Positions 45,311 through 55,885 of a stretch of DNA of 64,000 nucleotides are shown piece after piece. Position 1 is the stretch's first letter. The number at the start of each line of letters is the position of its first letter. The stretch covers positions 62,574,551 to 62,638,550 of the forward strand of contig OY998180.1 in NCBI GenBank assembly GCA_963921935.1, given 5' to 3'. This DNA is from Galeruca laticollis. Its lineage: Eukaryota > Arthropoda > Insecta > Coleoptera > Chrysomelidae. The position numbers and the translations under genes were made by a program. Under the pieces are notes generated by a model, which made no database searches, was not told the origin of the DNA, and saw only the letters and a program-made list of their open reading frames with translations.

Positions 45311-45660
45311 CTCTCAGTCACAGCTCAATAATTATATCGAATACAGCAGAGCTATATGTTTACTAAACATTGCCTCATAACAATCACCTTAGCAACCATG
45401 CATGTGCTACTCGAAAAATGATGACTCGAGAATTTGAATGAAAGTGTAATATTTCAATTATCTCAAGAATTAATTATTATTTATCCCGATCGTGCGAAAA
45501 CGTTATTATAAGCATGTCGAACGTTAAGGGGTGCATATCTCAGACAATAAGTGGAGTCGTCGCTTCGCTCCTCCACCAAACAATTGTCTTCGATCGGAAA
45601 ACCATCCTTAACGTTCTCCATACTTAATGTACTATAAAACCTAATTGTTTCAGAACTGCG
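45311..45660. other. Crypton/P-element flank with a nested hairpin
   Basis: No coding sequence recognised apart from the hairpin at 45515-45622. A TTGTTTCAG acceptor-like sequence ends at 45653, just before the P transposase C-terminus, so the Crypton-like insertion could lie in an intron. Confidence 0.4.
45515..45622. repeat. Nested palindrome, GC-rich centre (hairpin 1)
   Basis: Outer arms GAACGTTAAGG / CCTTAACGTTC, inner arms AGACAAT / ATTGTCT and GGAG / CTCC, centre with CGCTTCGC. One of several similar hairpins between 45.5 and 50.9 kb. Confidence 0.75.
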
Positions 45661-45870
45661 ACAATCGATTCATTTTGTGCAATTATTGAAGAACTGAAAA
45701 TACAACAGGTGTCTCAAAAACGAATTGGTTCTCTCCTATTTGTGATTTTTACTGAATGTGAAATTGAAAATTTGATATCAGAAATGCCAGTAGTTACATA
45801 TTTAGCTGGCTATTGTTGTTATATTGGAATAAAAAAAGTTCGATGTGACACGTCCAAATCAGATATAATA

Positions 45871-45906
<36 letters not shown>

Positions 45907-46252
45907 TGATCTTGTAGTTGATGACAAACATATTTGGATAAAAAATTTAAGAAGAGGAACTTTTCAATTTCCTAAAGGTAAAGTCACTAATATAGTGTTA
46001 TATGCCTATTTTGATTTCAATACAACTTCTTTCACATATTCATAACAATAAGAAGTTTTTATCAACTTCGACATTAGAATATCTTACAAAAAACAATTTC
46101 TTATTAAACTTTTCAGAATGTAAAGTACATAATTCTGGACGCATTGTAGAAATTGTCATACAGTTTGCAATAAATACACTTTTAAAAAATTACTGTCGAA
46201 GAAAAATGAGAGATTCAATTTTAAATATACTAACAGATACTTCAAGCTTGTA
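45660..46252 (+). pseudogene. P element-like transposase, C-terminal part
   Basis: Continuation of the THAP transposase that breaks off near 36000. One frame reads IDSFCAIIEELKIQQ, then MPVVTYLAGYCCYIGIKK (about 45784-45837), the conserved GYC-type block near the end of P transposases. After a (TA)n insertion (45871-45901) it resumes as DDLVVDDKHIWIKNLRRG (about 45906) and FNTTSFTYS, and ends with LLNFSECKVHNSGRIVE (about 46110) at 46250. Strand, order and level of decay match the N-terminal part, with no apparent gap beyond a few residues. Shifts and the microsatellite make it dead. Confidence 0.78.
45871..45901. repeat. (TA)n microsatellite within the P-like transposase
   Basis: About 30 bp of TA inserted or expanded inside the coding sequence. 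Confidence 0.9.
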
Positions 46253-46700
46253 ACTAACTATTAATTATTTTTTTTTGTTTACTGATAACTTTTACGTACT
46301 TCTGTACTTGTTTTGAAAAACAAATATATCTTTAGTAAAACTAAATAATATTGGAACTTCTCTTTAATCTACAATTAGCTATATTGATACTTTAATAGTT
46401 ATTGAACGAAGAAATGTCTTAGTAAGGGCGATTAACAATCGAGATAATTTAACGAGTGAGCAGAGCCAGCGCGTTAATATTCGAGATTGTTAATCGCTAT
46501 TTTAATTCACGAGTACGTTGCAAAACTTTAACGTCGACCCTACTTTTGATTTTAAAATATACATAGAATTTTGAGAAATTAAACAATAAAATAAATAATG
46601 ACATATGACACAGCTACTTGATTTCAAATGTTTTAATAGGTAAGCCTACTACATACTACACCTCACGTCACTACCAATATAAATGTATACGCACAATGTA
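46253..46700. other. Spacer with a nested hairpin
   Basis: No gene. Contains the hairpin at 46426-46498. Ends in the TA target of the next element (46699-46700). May hold the right end of the P-like element, not located. Confidence 0.4.
46426..46498. repeat. Nested palindrome (hairpin 2)
   Basis: Outer arms GCGATTAACAATC / GATTGTTAATCGC, inner TTTAACG / CGTTAA, centre AGTGAGCAGAGCCAG. Confidence 0.75.
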
Positions 46701-46873
46701 CATGTTGGCAAATTAATTGTGGCAGTCGGAAGTTTGGCAACTTCCGATGCGCCGTAGCAACGACGTATGCGGATTGCAAGAGCTCACTTCGCTGGCAGGA
46801 TTCGTAAGCTTCGTTTCGACAGCACAGTTCAGAGAAAAGTGTGATTACCGGGGTTGTGTAATACTAACCTGTT

Positions 46874-47002
46874 ATGGGGACTCCAGAAAGTAAAATTGTT
46901 CATGAAAAGTTGAGTGAGCAGTGTCGGGAAATAATTATGAACGTTTTAAATTTCATGACCGAAGAGGCAAACAATGGCAAGTCGACAATTCCATTAACAA
47001 AG
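46874..47002 (+). CDS. Tc1-like transposase, exon 1
   Basis: From the ATG at 46874 (MGTPESKIVHEKLSEQCREI), 43 codons end exactly at a consensus donor, AAG|GTAAGT, in phase 0. The exon encodes the start of the DNA-binding domain. The intron (47003-47766) ends TTGTCAG and joins in frame to exon 2. This start is the only ATG that gives an open frame to the donor. Introns are uncommon in Tc1/mariner elements but known in some insect lineages of this type. Confidence 0.75.
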
Positions 47003-47766
47003 GTAAGTTTCAATTATTGCAATAAAATTTTTAAACCAGAGTAATTATTACACTCGATAGTAAATTTATTAAATCGATTTTTGTACATAAAATATTTATT
47101 TGTTAAACGATTTAAAAAAGTGACATTAAGGTGAGACAAAATATTTTATGCACTCTTGTGTCAATTTTATGCACCGCTATGTCATCATTACAAACAAATC
47201 GACGCCATTTTTGGTCCATTTAGACGAACCTAAATGAGACATTTTTTGGTTTTTGCATTCCTGCGGCGCATGCGTCAATTTTTCCATTCGTGAAAAAAAG
47301 CACCACTTTATGCACTTGTTGCATAAATAACTATTCTGTTTCTGTTTACAGGAGTATATAAAAGGGCACATGTTTATTTTGTGTAAGATACCTATTTAAT
47401 TTCAGTAGGTTTTTTAGCTAATAATTAAAATTATTATACTCATATCATACCTATCTCTATTACGTTTCGGTTTTATGATTTCTTTTGAACCATCTACCAA
47501 TTTCAGTTACAATTGGGGTTCTGTCATATTTAAATATGTTTGAGCCCAAATCTAAAGATCGTTGAAAACAACTAATGAACTGAAACGTAATATAGTATTT
47601 TTGAATTTAATACTTCTTTTAAATGGCCGAAAACCACGACAAAATTTCATATTCCAAAGAACGGTCACTGAAAACAAATTCAACTACTTCCTCATTTTAT
47701 TTGTATGAAAATACGCATGAGTAAAACTTTTAATACAACATTTATATAACCTTATTTTATTGTCAG
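47003..47766 (+). other. Intron of the Tc1-like transposase
   Basis: 764 bp, GT...AG, AT-rich, phase 0. No gene seen inside; a small minus-strand frame at 47177-47371 is not supported. Confidence 0.7.
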
Positions 47767-49063
47767 GTCATTGAACGAGTTTCTGTTGTTACGAAAGTTA
47801 GCCAAATAACGCTTTCTCGTATCAAAAAAGCTCTGGCAGGAAGTAATGCTGACACTGATGTACCTACTAAAAACAAAGAACGGCCAGTATCCGCATGGAG
47901 CAATTCGACAAAACTGTGGTTAGAATGTACATAATAAATTATCACATATCCGACAAAAAAGTACCCGCGTTAAGAAATGTACACCAAACATATGCAGATA
48001 GTTATGGCTTCGTAGGAAGTCGCGAATCTCTGCGGAAACAAATACATTCTTTGAGTTTTCGTTGGACCAACATGAAAAACAACAGAAGTTTGTTAATGGA
48101 ACGTCACGAAATCAGACATCTACACCTACTATATTTAAGAAACAAAAAAAAGTGCAGAAAACAGAACAAACCTATCATTTATATGGATGAAACATACATT
48201 CATTCATCTCACACGCACCTTAAAGGATGGAGCGACAAGAGTCACGAAGGATTGATAAAACCCGTTTCAAAAGGTGATAGGCTCATCCTTGTGCATGCAG
48301 GAATTGAAAATGGTTTTATTGCTGGTATTATGTGGAACTCCCAGTCAAAAACAGGAGATCATCATAATTAAATGGCGTACGAAAAAAAAACGCTGTTGTG
48401 GTAATTCATAATGCCCCATATCACAATGTTCTAAGTGAAAAATTACCTACAACTGCTTGGATTAGACAACAATTTAAAAACTGGCTCTCTGAAAGAAACA
48501 TATTTACAGTGAACAAATGTTGAAACCGGATCTTTATAACGTTGCAAAAATGTACAAACCGCAATATAAAACTTATAAAATTGACGAATTGCTTATTCGA
48601 CATGGATTGCACGTTTTAAGGCGATCGAAAGTGTTTGGGCGGTACTCAAAGAATATGTGGCCAAACGAAATGTTACCTGAAATTTTAGAAAGGCTAAAGA
48701 ATTCTGTAATGAATTTTTCGACAAATTTTCTACAAATGATTGGAAAGCTAGATTTGAACATGCTGAAAAGATTGAAGATGAATTTATGCACAATGAACCA
48801 CTTTTAGATACTGTTGTAGATAATATTATCATTAATTGGGCCGAAGACGGAGATAGCGAGGATGATGAAATTGATACAGAAAGTGATTTTGAAGAATCAT
48901 TTGTAGATGCACATCATTATTTTACTGTTGATGATCCCTGTACATCTAAAACATACTTTTCATTATGGTGTTTGTTTGTAGGTGGTATGACTGAATACAT
49001 TAAACGCAACAAATGTAAAAATGTAAATAATTGTTATGAAATTGTAGATATTAGAGACGAATA
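47767..49063 (+). pseudogene. Tc1-like transposase, exon 2 (frameshifted, catalytic Asp changed)
   Basis: Opens with a helix-turn-helix (VIERVSVVTKVSQITLSRIKK). The frame shifts near 47900 and continues as a linker, then the DDE domain: first aspartate in IIYMDETYIHSSH (48178-48216), then GDRLILVHAGIENGF. A shift after 48370, at a run of nine A, precedes VVIHNAPYHNV, where His (CAT, 48407-48409) replaces the second catalytic aspartate. The last acidic residue is in AIESVWAVLKEYV (about 48621). The C-terminal tail is acidic (DGDSEDDEIDTESDFEE) and ends at 49061; a polyadenylation signal AATAAA lies near 49110. The shifts and the lost Asp argue against activity. Confidence 0.8.
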
Positions 49064-49727
49064 ACACTAGAGTAATATAATATTTGTAGCACATCTGTAC
49101 ATATTTCTAAATAAACAATAATTGACGGCACCCAGAACCAAGATTTTTTTGTTTTGCCAGTCCTAACTCTGTAAAAAGTGTGAAGGGATGTTTTAATTAC
49201 ATAGTAAATATTTGCAGAAATCCCAAAAATTTACATATGAAAGTAGAAATATCTACCACAAAAAAGCTTCAATATTTTTTTTTATTGATGCCTCATATTA
49301 CCTTTTTAAAGCACGCCTCAGCGTGTTCAAATCGAACTTTCAAACACGCGCGTTTTTTAAAGTCCCTATGGCAACAACAACAACTCGAGAAACGTAAGTA
49401 TCAATGACAACTTATTTTATTAGTTTTTAAATTGTATATTTTCATTGTGAACCAATGTCTTATTTGGTTTTTTTCTTCAAAATTCATTTATATATTCATA
49501 TATACATTGTATCCTTTTAAAAATAAGTAAAGAAACTTTTTGATTATTGAACTGACAGCAGTATCTCGTAACGTCGAATAAAAATAAATACTATTTAGGA
49601 TGGACTTTCACGAAGCTTGGCTGGGCATCGAGGACGCACTTCCATTTTTTCGTAGTAATGATATAATAATAATATTTTATGATTTCAAAGTGCACCAATA
49701 AAAAAAATAGCGTGAAGTATTCGTGGA
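49064..49727. other. 3' part of the Tc1-like element, no gene
   Basis: Polyadenylation region, then AT-rich sequence with hairpin 3. A block around 49615-49665 (CTTGGC..ATCGAGGACG..CTTCCATTTTTT) recurs in the same orientation at about 50975-51025. Confidence 0.5.
49300..49375. repeat. Nested palindrome (hairpin 3)
   Basis: GTGTTCAAA / TTTCAAACAC around TCGAAC, with outer TTTTTAAAG.CACGC / GCGCG.TTTTTTAAAG-like pairing. Shares CTTTCAAACAC with hairpin 4. Confidence 0.55.
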
Positions 49728-49815
49728 TAACTGTTCTTTCAAACACTTGCTCTATTTCGAGCATTCCGGCTGCGCTGTCGTGCTCGAAAAATCGCGCGTG
49801 TTTGAAAGACCTCTT
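49728..49815. repeat. Nested palindrome (hairpin 4)
   Basis: Outer arms TCTTTCAAACAC / GTGTTTGAAAGA, inner TTTCGAGCA / TGCTCGAAA, centre TTCCGGCTGCGCTGTCG. Confidence 0.8.
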
Positions 49816-50601
49816 TATCCACTTATACATTAATATACTGATTTAAATTATTAGTATACTTATTAGACCATCTCTAAAGGCGATTTCCCCAATTTGTTTT
49901 TCAAATTTTAAGTATAAACCCGAATTTTTACATTATTATCTACTACATATTATTAAGAATAACAATTTTAGAAATCTTAACAAGTAGGTATGTCATTAAC
50001 TATTACTACGAATAGATAGAAAAAATTATTTGCCATTGTTAAATTTAGAAAGTCGTTTAACAATACTTATCATATTGTACGCTTTATCTACAAAATCTAC
50101 CTGACTTCCAATTTATATACAAATAAACCGCTATGACGAATATTATGGAGGGACCACTTAAAAGCCATTAATTTGAAGTAATGGTGAAAGTTTATGTCTC
50201 TTGGAATCTATTTATTATTTACATCACATAAAATAATAAAGAGTAATTATAGAATTCCCCGTATGGTTTTTGAAGCAATGAATAATTATGTCTGTACAAA
50301 AAAAACATATTTTCGTAGAAAAATCTAATGGTTTCTATTTCCTTATTCATTAAATTAATAATAAAGAACACAATAATGTTATTTTGTTTTGTAAACTCGA
50401 TTTTATATAGAATTATACATGTGCCACAATTAATTATTTTTAAATATTGTGTTACCCTCGTACGTATTAGCAGTCTCACAACCTTTGAAACTCTGCATGC
50501 GGAATTTACGTCGCCTGCTCTTCCGGGTAATTTCGTTTACAACGTCAAGTTGTGTGGCTTTCTCTCGCATCGTCAACTGTCAAAATTAATTTGCCAACCT
50601 G
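49816..50601. other. Right end of the Tc1-like element
   Basis: No coding sequence. Ends with the terminal inverted repeat at about 50575-50601. Confidence 0.5.
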
Positions 50602-50744
50602 TATGTTGGGTTGCGTTAAATAAAATCGTTGATTAATATAGAAAATCATTTATTAATATGGGTCATTAATCAACGATTTTGAGTGCGTAAAAATACATCA
50701 TAAATGGACTGTCGACGGAAATAGTTATTTATGTATAAACAGCT

Positions 50745-50845
50745 AAAAGTGAGGAATTACCGTTCGAAAGCAAGGGTTAACGCGCGACGCGAAGCGGAGC
50801 GCGTTAATTGCTGGAAGACAATAATTCCACTTTTAGCTCGCAATA
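50745..50845. repeat. Nested palindrome, GC-rich centre (hairpin 5)
   Basis: Arms of about 40 bp: AGCTAAAAGTGAGGAATTA and GTTAACGCGC at the left recur as complements at the right, around a centre GACGCGAAGCG. Lies just outside the Tc1-like element. Confidence 0.85.
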
Positions 50846-52328
50846 CATATAACATTTATTCTACAATCACTTGAATATCTATTATAAATAATTATTGATA
50901 AATTTATACCTCTTATTTCAAGTACCTGTCAAATTTTTATACATACTTACTTTTTCAAACTTCTACGTAACTTGACTTGGCATCAAGGACGGACTTCCAT
51001 TTTTTTTGTAGTAATAATATAAAAATACTATTATTTAAAACATTAAAAACTTAACAAAACAGCGATTTATTAAATTGTAAAAGACAAAAACACTCCCTAT
51101 CCTGGTTGCTCTATGATCCCCACTGTCACTGTCAAAACAATTGTGTTTGTAGTAGCGGTTGTTATGGGCAACGAGCTTTTTGCAATTTTTTACGCTCGAC
51201 AAGCGTTAAGTAACTCCCCTGAAGAAACGTCAACTTTTCTTTGTCAATGGCAAGCGAATAAGCCTACTTTTCAATGTGATTGTAGAAAAAGTAATATTTA
51301 ACATTTTCATAAAGACGGTTTTTGATTTGAAATATTGTTTTTTTTTTCGCAAAGAACTAAATGGAGTGCGATTAAGGTCTCAATTCATTTCTGGCAGCCC
51401 TGTTTCTACCGGAAGCTCTTAAAAAAACATAAAACGATTTCAAAAATTAGTTATTAAAAATGCAGTGCCATTGATTAAGCCTACTACATAGCGGCAGTTC
51501 GATATAGAGAATCGCCTTCTTATAGTGACGTCACGCCAGTGCACTCCGTCCTTGTTTTGGAGGCACTGGTATTATCCTGGTATTTTGTCGAGAACTCTTA
51601 CCCCTTTAACATAATAACAGTCATTAGGTGTGCTATTCAGTGTCGTGTATTTGTGTAACTCCAACAATCATCTGTTGAAGAAGTAGGCGATCATTTTAAT
51701 TTCGTGATTTTATTTTTAACATCCAAAATTATTGTTATTTACACAAACCCATTGATATATTTTATGAAATATTATTGACTATTGTAATGAGAATCAAAGT
51801 TTTTCTAAAAGAGCCACCTCGCAATTTAAATTTTCAAAGTGGTGGCAGATGGGTAGGTAGGGTTGGGACACCATATATTTTGTTGTGTAATAATCTTGCA
51901 AATATACTTTTCCTTCTGCCAATGTGTTATTTTATCATATCGTAGCGCTTGAGCGAAAAGCAATGGAGAAACATTTTAATGATTATAGGACTAATACCCA
52001 ATGAGAGGTTTCTTATTTTTTTTTCAACAATGAATATACCAATTAACCTATCATAGATTCATCAATGAGCAAAACTGGAAGCAAGTTTTGGAAATATTGG
52101 ATACTGAGAAGTGAGCTAGCAGAATAGAAAGGAGTGTGGACTATAACCAAACAAGTTGAAATGATGAGGAGAGTAAGATGGAAACAAGAAGTTTTAATCC
52201 TCTTATGCCCAAAAAAAATCAACCAATATTTTTTAATGCTGAGATGATTACTTAGATTGAAATAACAAATAAAACACATTTTTGTTGTTTTAAAAAAATA
52301 ATATATTAAAAGAGTATGCGTTTGAAGC
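50846..52328. other. Unassigned stretch
   Basis: About 1.5 kb without a recognised gene or element. It holds the second copy of the CTTGGC..CTTCCATTTTTT block (about 50975-51025). The small frame at 51113-51301 has no signature. Confidence 0.4.
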
Positions 52329-53835
52329 TGTCCTTCATATAGGACAATGGGCACATAAGATGCTATGAGTTCCAAAAACTATTTACTTAGAGTGGTAAGT
52401 TAAAAAACACTTAACATGTAACCCAATGTCACATTTTTGACATCTAGTTGTTGTTTTTTGATGACATCCTTCACACCCTGCCTGTTTATCTTGGGGTATC
52501 ACTAAATGGTCTAACCTATCATATCTTGATTCTGAATTTTGTATCTTACACATGCCCTTTCTGATATACAAACTTTTTCTTGTTCTGTACTGATAATACT
52601 TCAGCAATAGTTCGTCTAAAAGATAACTGGTCCATTGCTCCCCCATTATGTTCATGAATTTTCCAAGCATTATGAAGTGCCATGTCCAGGCATTGAGCTA
52701 TAAGGTGAAAATACCGTTTCTTCAAAAGTTTGACTTATATTTGTGGAAGCTCCTTGGTAAGGCTCAAACCAATTTACATAACCTTGCCGGGTGGTGACAA
52801 CCCATAATGTATATCCATAGCGTATTGATTTACCATGTATATATTGTTTACAGCCATGTCGGCCTGTATATGGAATCATGGCCTCATCTATATTATGCTC
52901 TTCCAGTGGGTAAGCGTTATCCATAAACTCTAGATATTTTAAAATAGGTCTCACTTTTGCAAATGTATCAGATTTATCCAACTTATTATTATCATCTAAA
53001 TGAATGTTCGACATGATAAATTCAAATTTGTTTCTGGATATTGCTTCTGACACTAATTCACTGTAGCAGTCTTTGGAACGTTCCCCAAACATTCTTCTTC
53101 TTGGAAGTGGAACAACTCCACTCAGAAGAAGAACTCCTATAAAAGATTTTATTTGGCAAATATCCACAAGTTGGGTTATATTTCTTTGTGATGCATATCT
53201 ATTGGTTTCTTCTGCAATTTTTTCAAAGAGTTCTTGATCAAAAACTAAACAAAACAATTCAGTGGGAGAATACTCAGCTCTGTCAATTTCATTGGGTTCA
53301 TCGAAGGAAACATCATTAGAGACTAAGTCCTATTTCTCATAATGGTAGTTTTTCTTCCTTTTTACGTTTTTAAGTTGGTTTTTCCCCTTTGCTTATCCTA
53401 GCAGCTAAAGGGACTTCATCTTCTCACTCTCTTCCCTGATCAGCTGGAGCGTAATTTGTAGTAACTTATACTTCACTTTGCATTTGTGAGGCTGGTAAAT
53501 TGTTTATGTCGGTGTTATCCTCATCACCTGAATCTTCGTTGGTCAAATTTTCGGTACCATTGCCAGGAGGAAATAGGGTAATTGCATCTGCATTCATTTC
53601 ATTATCCTCGATCATTGCGAGAGCTTCGTGTAAGGAGAAACCCCTAAATATTGAATAATTTAATAACTTTTTGAAATAACGTATAAATAAACATTTTTTC
53701 GTTTTTCGAGAGAAGTTTTAAAATAATCAATTTGAACAATTATAACAGTTTTTCAATTGGGTAAACTCAAATTTCTTTGTAACAAATTGTAATATTCATA
53801 GTATAATATGTCCCTAATGTACAAAATATAGGACA
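52329..53835 (-). mobile_element. piggyBac-like element, internally deleted
   Basis: Imperfect inverted repeats of about 40 bp bracket a piggyBac transposase: TGTCCTTCATATAGGACAAT..GGGCACATA..CTATGA at 52329-52368, and its counterpart ending TATAGGACA at 53796-53835. These could be terminal or subterminal; no TTAA target duplication could be assigned. The gene inside runs right to left and has lost its central catalytic region. Confidence 0.65.
52383..53650 (-). pseudogene. piggyBac-like transposase with central deletion
   Basis: From the right: an acidic N-terminal region (SLHEALAMIEDNEMNADAI, about 53635-53580, then GNGTENLTNEDSGDEDN), a broken linker, and the open part 53257-52670 with SFIGVLLLSGVVPLPRRRMF and NIDEAMIPYTGRHGCKQYI, which holds the first catalytic aspartate (D-E-x-M-x-P-x-x-G-R pattern). 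The second and third aspartate regions are absent: the sequence jumps after WFEPYQGASTNISQ to the C-terminal part (MALHNAWKIHEHNGG, then a cysteine-rich domain CEGCHQKTTTRCQKCDIGLH, 52383-52670). The cysteine-rich tail normally binds DNA ends or chromatin. Stops upstream of 53257 add to the damage. Confidence 0.85.
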
Positions 53836-54201
53836 CCCGTTTTCATTTACTAAAACACTAAAAACTTAGTCAACTTAACACACTTATCATACAAAAATCT
53901 TTAACTTATATTGTTAACTAACTAAAACTATCCATAGAATACCATCATATCGTTTATAAATACTCAAAATATGACATAACCCACAAACTTGACACCAAAT
54001 TCAGCCATTTTCAAAAAATCACAAACTGCCGATTGGTAAAAGCAAGATTTTTCACTGAAAATATAACCACGTGCTATCATCAACGACAGTTGAGGTTATA
54101 CTCCCTGAAAATACTTGCAAACTTCGATATTTTGCGTCGATCATGGCCGAGCTTTGACGAGTTTGAAGCGTACTACATATAGGTCATTGGGCATATCTGG
54201 G
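53836..54201. other. Spacer between head-to-head piggyBac-like ends
   Basis: About 365 bp with no gene. It separates two facing copies of the same element's 5' end. Confidence 0.5.
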
Positions 54202-54460
54202 TGTCCTATATTTAGTACATTGGGCACATATTATACTATGAATATTACAATTTGTTACAAAGAAATTTGAGGTTACCCAATTGAAAAACTGTTATAATTG
54301 TTCAAATTAATTCTTTTAAAGCTTCTATTGTAAAACAAAAAAATGCTTATTTATACGCCATTTCAAAAAGTTATTAAATTATTTTTTTTAAGGGTTTCTC
54401 CTCACACGAAGCTCTCGCAATTATCGAAGATAATGAAATGGAAAGATATCGAAATGCTTT
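54202..54460 (+). mobile_element. piggyBac-like 5' end, second inverted copy
   Basis: Plus-strand copy of the terminal and leader sequence at 53590-53835, ending within the N-terminal coding region (SSHEALAIIEDNEMERYRN, about 54395-54455). The rest of the element is absent. Confidence 0.75.
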
Positions 54461-54808
54461 TTGAGCGACAATCATAATCCTAAAAATTGAGCGGCTCTGT
54501 ATTAATGACTATGTGTGTATATAAACAAATAATGAGGAAAAATATTATAATACACATATTAATCACTACAGTTAACTAACATTATTGGAGCAAAATATGA
54601 CACCGGCAACGGAGTACACCACACCGAAAAAGTCCAATATGAACTGTCTACAACATGTAAATATCAAACCCTAAAAAGTCACTTTATGATTTTTTTCACA
54701 CAAAACGTATTTAACGATCACGATGGAATTCTGTCAGTTGACTCGGAGCGCTGAATAGCAGTAAAATTTTTCGCTGCCTAGCTGTACCCAAAGCTGAGGT
54801 AGTTTGTC

Positions 54809-54869
<61 letters not shown>

Positions 54870-55255
54870 GGTAACTTTGTAATGGCTCTAACAATTTCGA
54901 TGAAACATTGCAGGATGATAGAGCTCGAAACTTATTACGATCGCACCATACCACGATCCCTGAAAAAATCCTTATGAGGTCCTAATGGCCATTTACTACC
55001 CTTGAGGATTTATAGCGAAAATGAGTTGTCCACTCTTAGATTTTTTTTCGTTTTTCTAGTTTATTCCCAATTTATACAGTTTTTGGCCCCAGATCAAATT
55101 TTCTTTACGAAAAATTCTCATTAAATTTTGCATAACTCTAGCAAATTAATGGAAAAAATCCATATTACGTTTCACAAGTTTATGAGAATAGAATTTAAAA
55201 GCTGTATAAAAAGTACTGATATCAGTCCAAAAACCTCTTGACGAGGTAAAAATAG
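54461..55255. other. Unassigned stretch with (TA)n
   Basis: Contains a (TA)n tract at 54812-54866. The remainder is AT-rich and unrecognised. Confidence 0.45.
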
Positions 55256-55675
55256 GTGACGCAAGTACACCCCTTACAATACAATAAGAAAATAGAAGAA
55301 GGTAACGAGGAAATAAATGAAAATTTGAAGAAGAATAGAAATAAGAAAATAGTTAATAGAAATAAGAAAATAGAAGGGAGATCCAAGAAAATAAGTGGAA
55401 ACATAAAGAAGAATAGAAATGAGAAAACTGTTGAGAGAAATACTAAGATCGATGAGAGTAACAAGAACGTAAACAAGAGAAATGAAGGGAAAAGTATACA
55501 AGTAAACAAGAAAATTCAAAATCGTGATGATAAAATAAGAAGACGAGAGGATATTCAAGAATTGCATGAGGTTATAAGAAAGTATTGGGAACACTTTGCT
55601 TTAAGGTGGTACTCAATACAAGAAGTCATCAAATGGCATAAAACATATAGAAATTCAATGTACATATGTAATTAG
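55256..55675 (+). CDS. Hypothetical Lys/Asn-rich open frame
   Basis: 139 codons starting MTQVHPLQYNKK (first codon ACG; no strong start). Residues about 10-90 are a degenerate repeat of K-N-R-N-K-K-I-type units, reflecting a DNA repeat of about 24-33 bp rich in AGAAATAAGAAAATAGAA. The last 45 residues (DIQELHEVIRKYWEHFALRW) are of more ordinary composition. I recognise no family. It may be a simple-sequence artefact; a Lys-rich coiled-coil protein is the alternative. Confidence 0.25.
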   Translation: MTQVHPLQYNKKIEEGNEEINENLKKNRNKKIVNRNKKIEGRSKKISGNIKKNRNEKTVERNTKIDESNKNVNKRNEGKSIQVNKKIQNRDDKIRRREDIQELHEVIRKYWEHFALRWYSIQEVIKWHKTYRNSMYICN

Positions 55676-55807
55676 ATAAGTAATAGCAACAATTAGGAAA
55701 ATTTAAATAATTACTATTTAATTAATAACATTAGAACTAGTTATTAAAATAATACGAAATATTCAATTCTTCCGTTTAATGATTTTATTCATTTTTATTT
55801 AAGTTAA

Positions 55808-55840
<33 letters not shown>
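55676..55840. other. Spacer ending in (TA)n
   Basis: AT-rich, with a (TA)n tract at about 55813-55840 directly adjoining the 351-bp repeat array. Confidence 0.7.
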
Positions 55841-55842
<2 letters not shown>

Positions 55843-55885
55843 CAACAACAAATATATTCATGGGTAATTCACGCAAAATAAAGGG

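Larger units (their letters stand above)
46701..50601 (+). mobile_element. Complete Tc1/mariner-like element
   Basis: The ends are CATGTTGGCAAATTAATT at the left and, in complement, CAGGTTGGCAAATTAATT at the right (17 of 18 identical, with weaker similarity continuing inward), flanked by the TA target at 46699-46700 and 50602-50603. At 3901 bp it is long for the superfamily because it carries an intron-containing transposase gene and about 1.5 kb of 3' sequence with two hairpins. Confidence 0.9.

Noticed and set aside
55222..55594. Hydrophobic Leu/Phe-rich minus-strand frames resembling a membrane protein
   Set aside because: They are the complement of the Lys/Asn-rich repeat; AAG/AAA on one strand gives Leu/Phe on the other.
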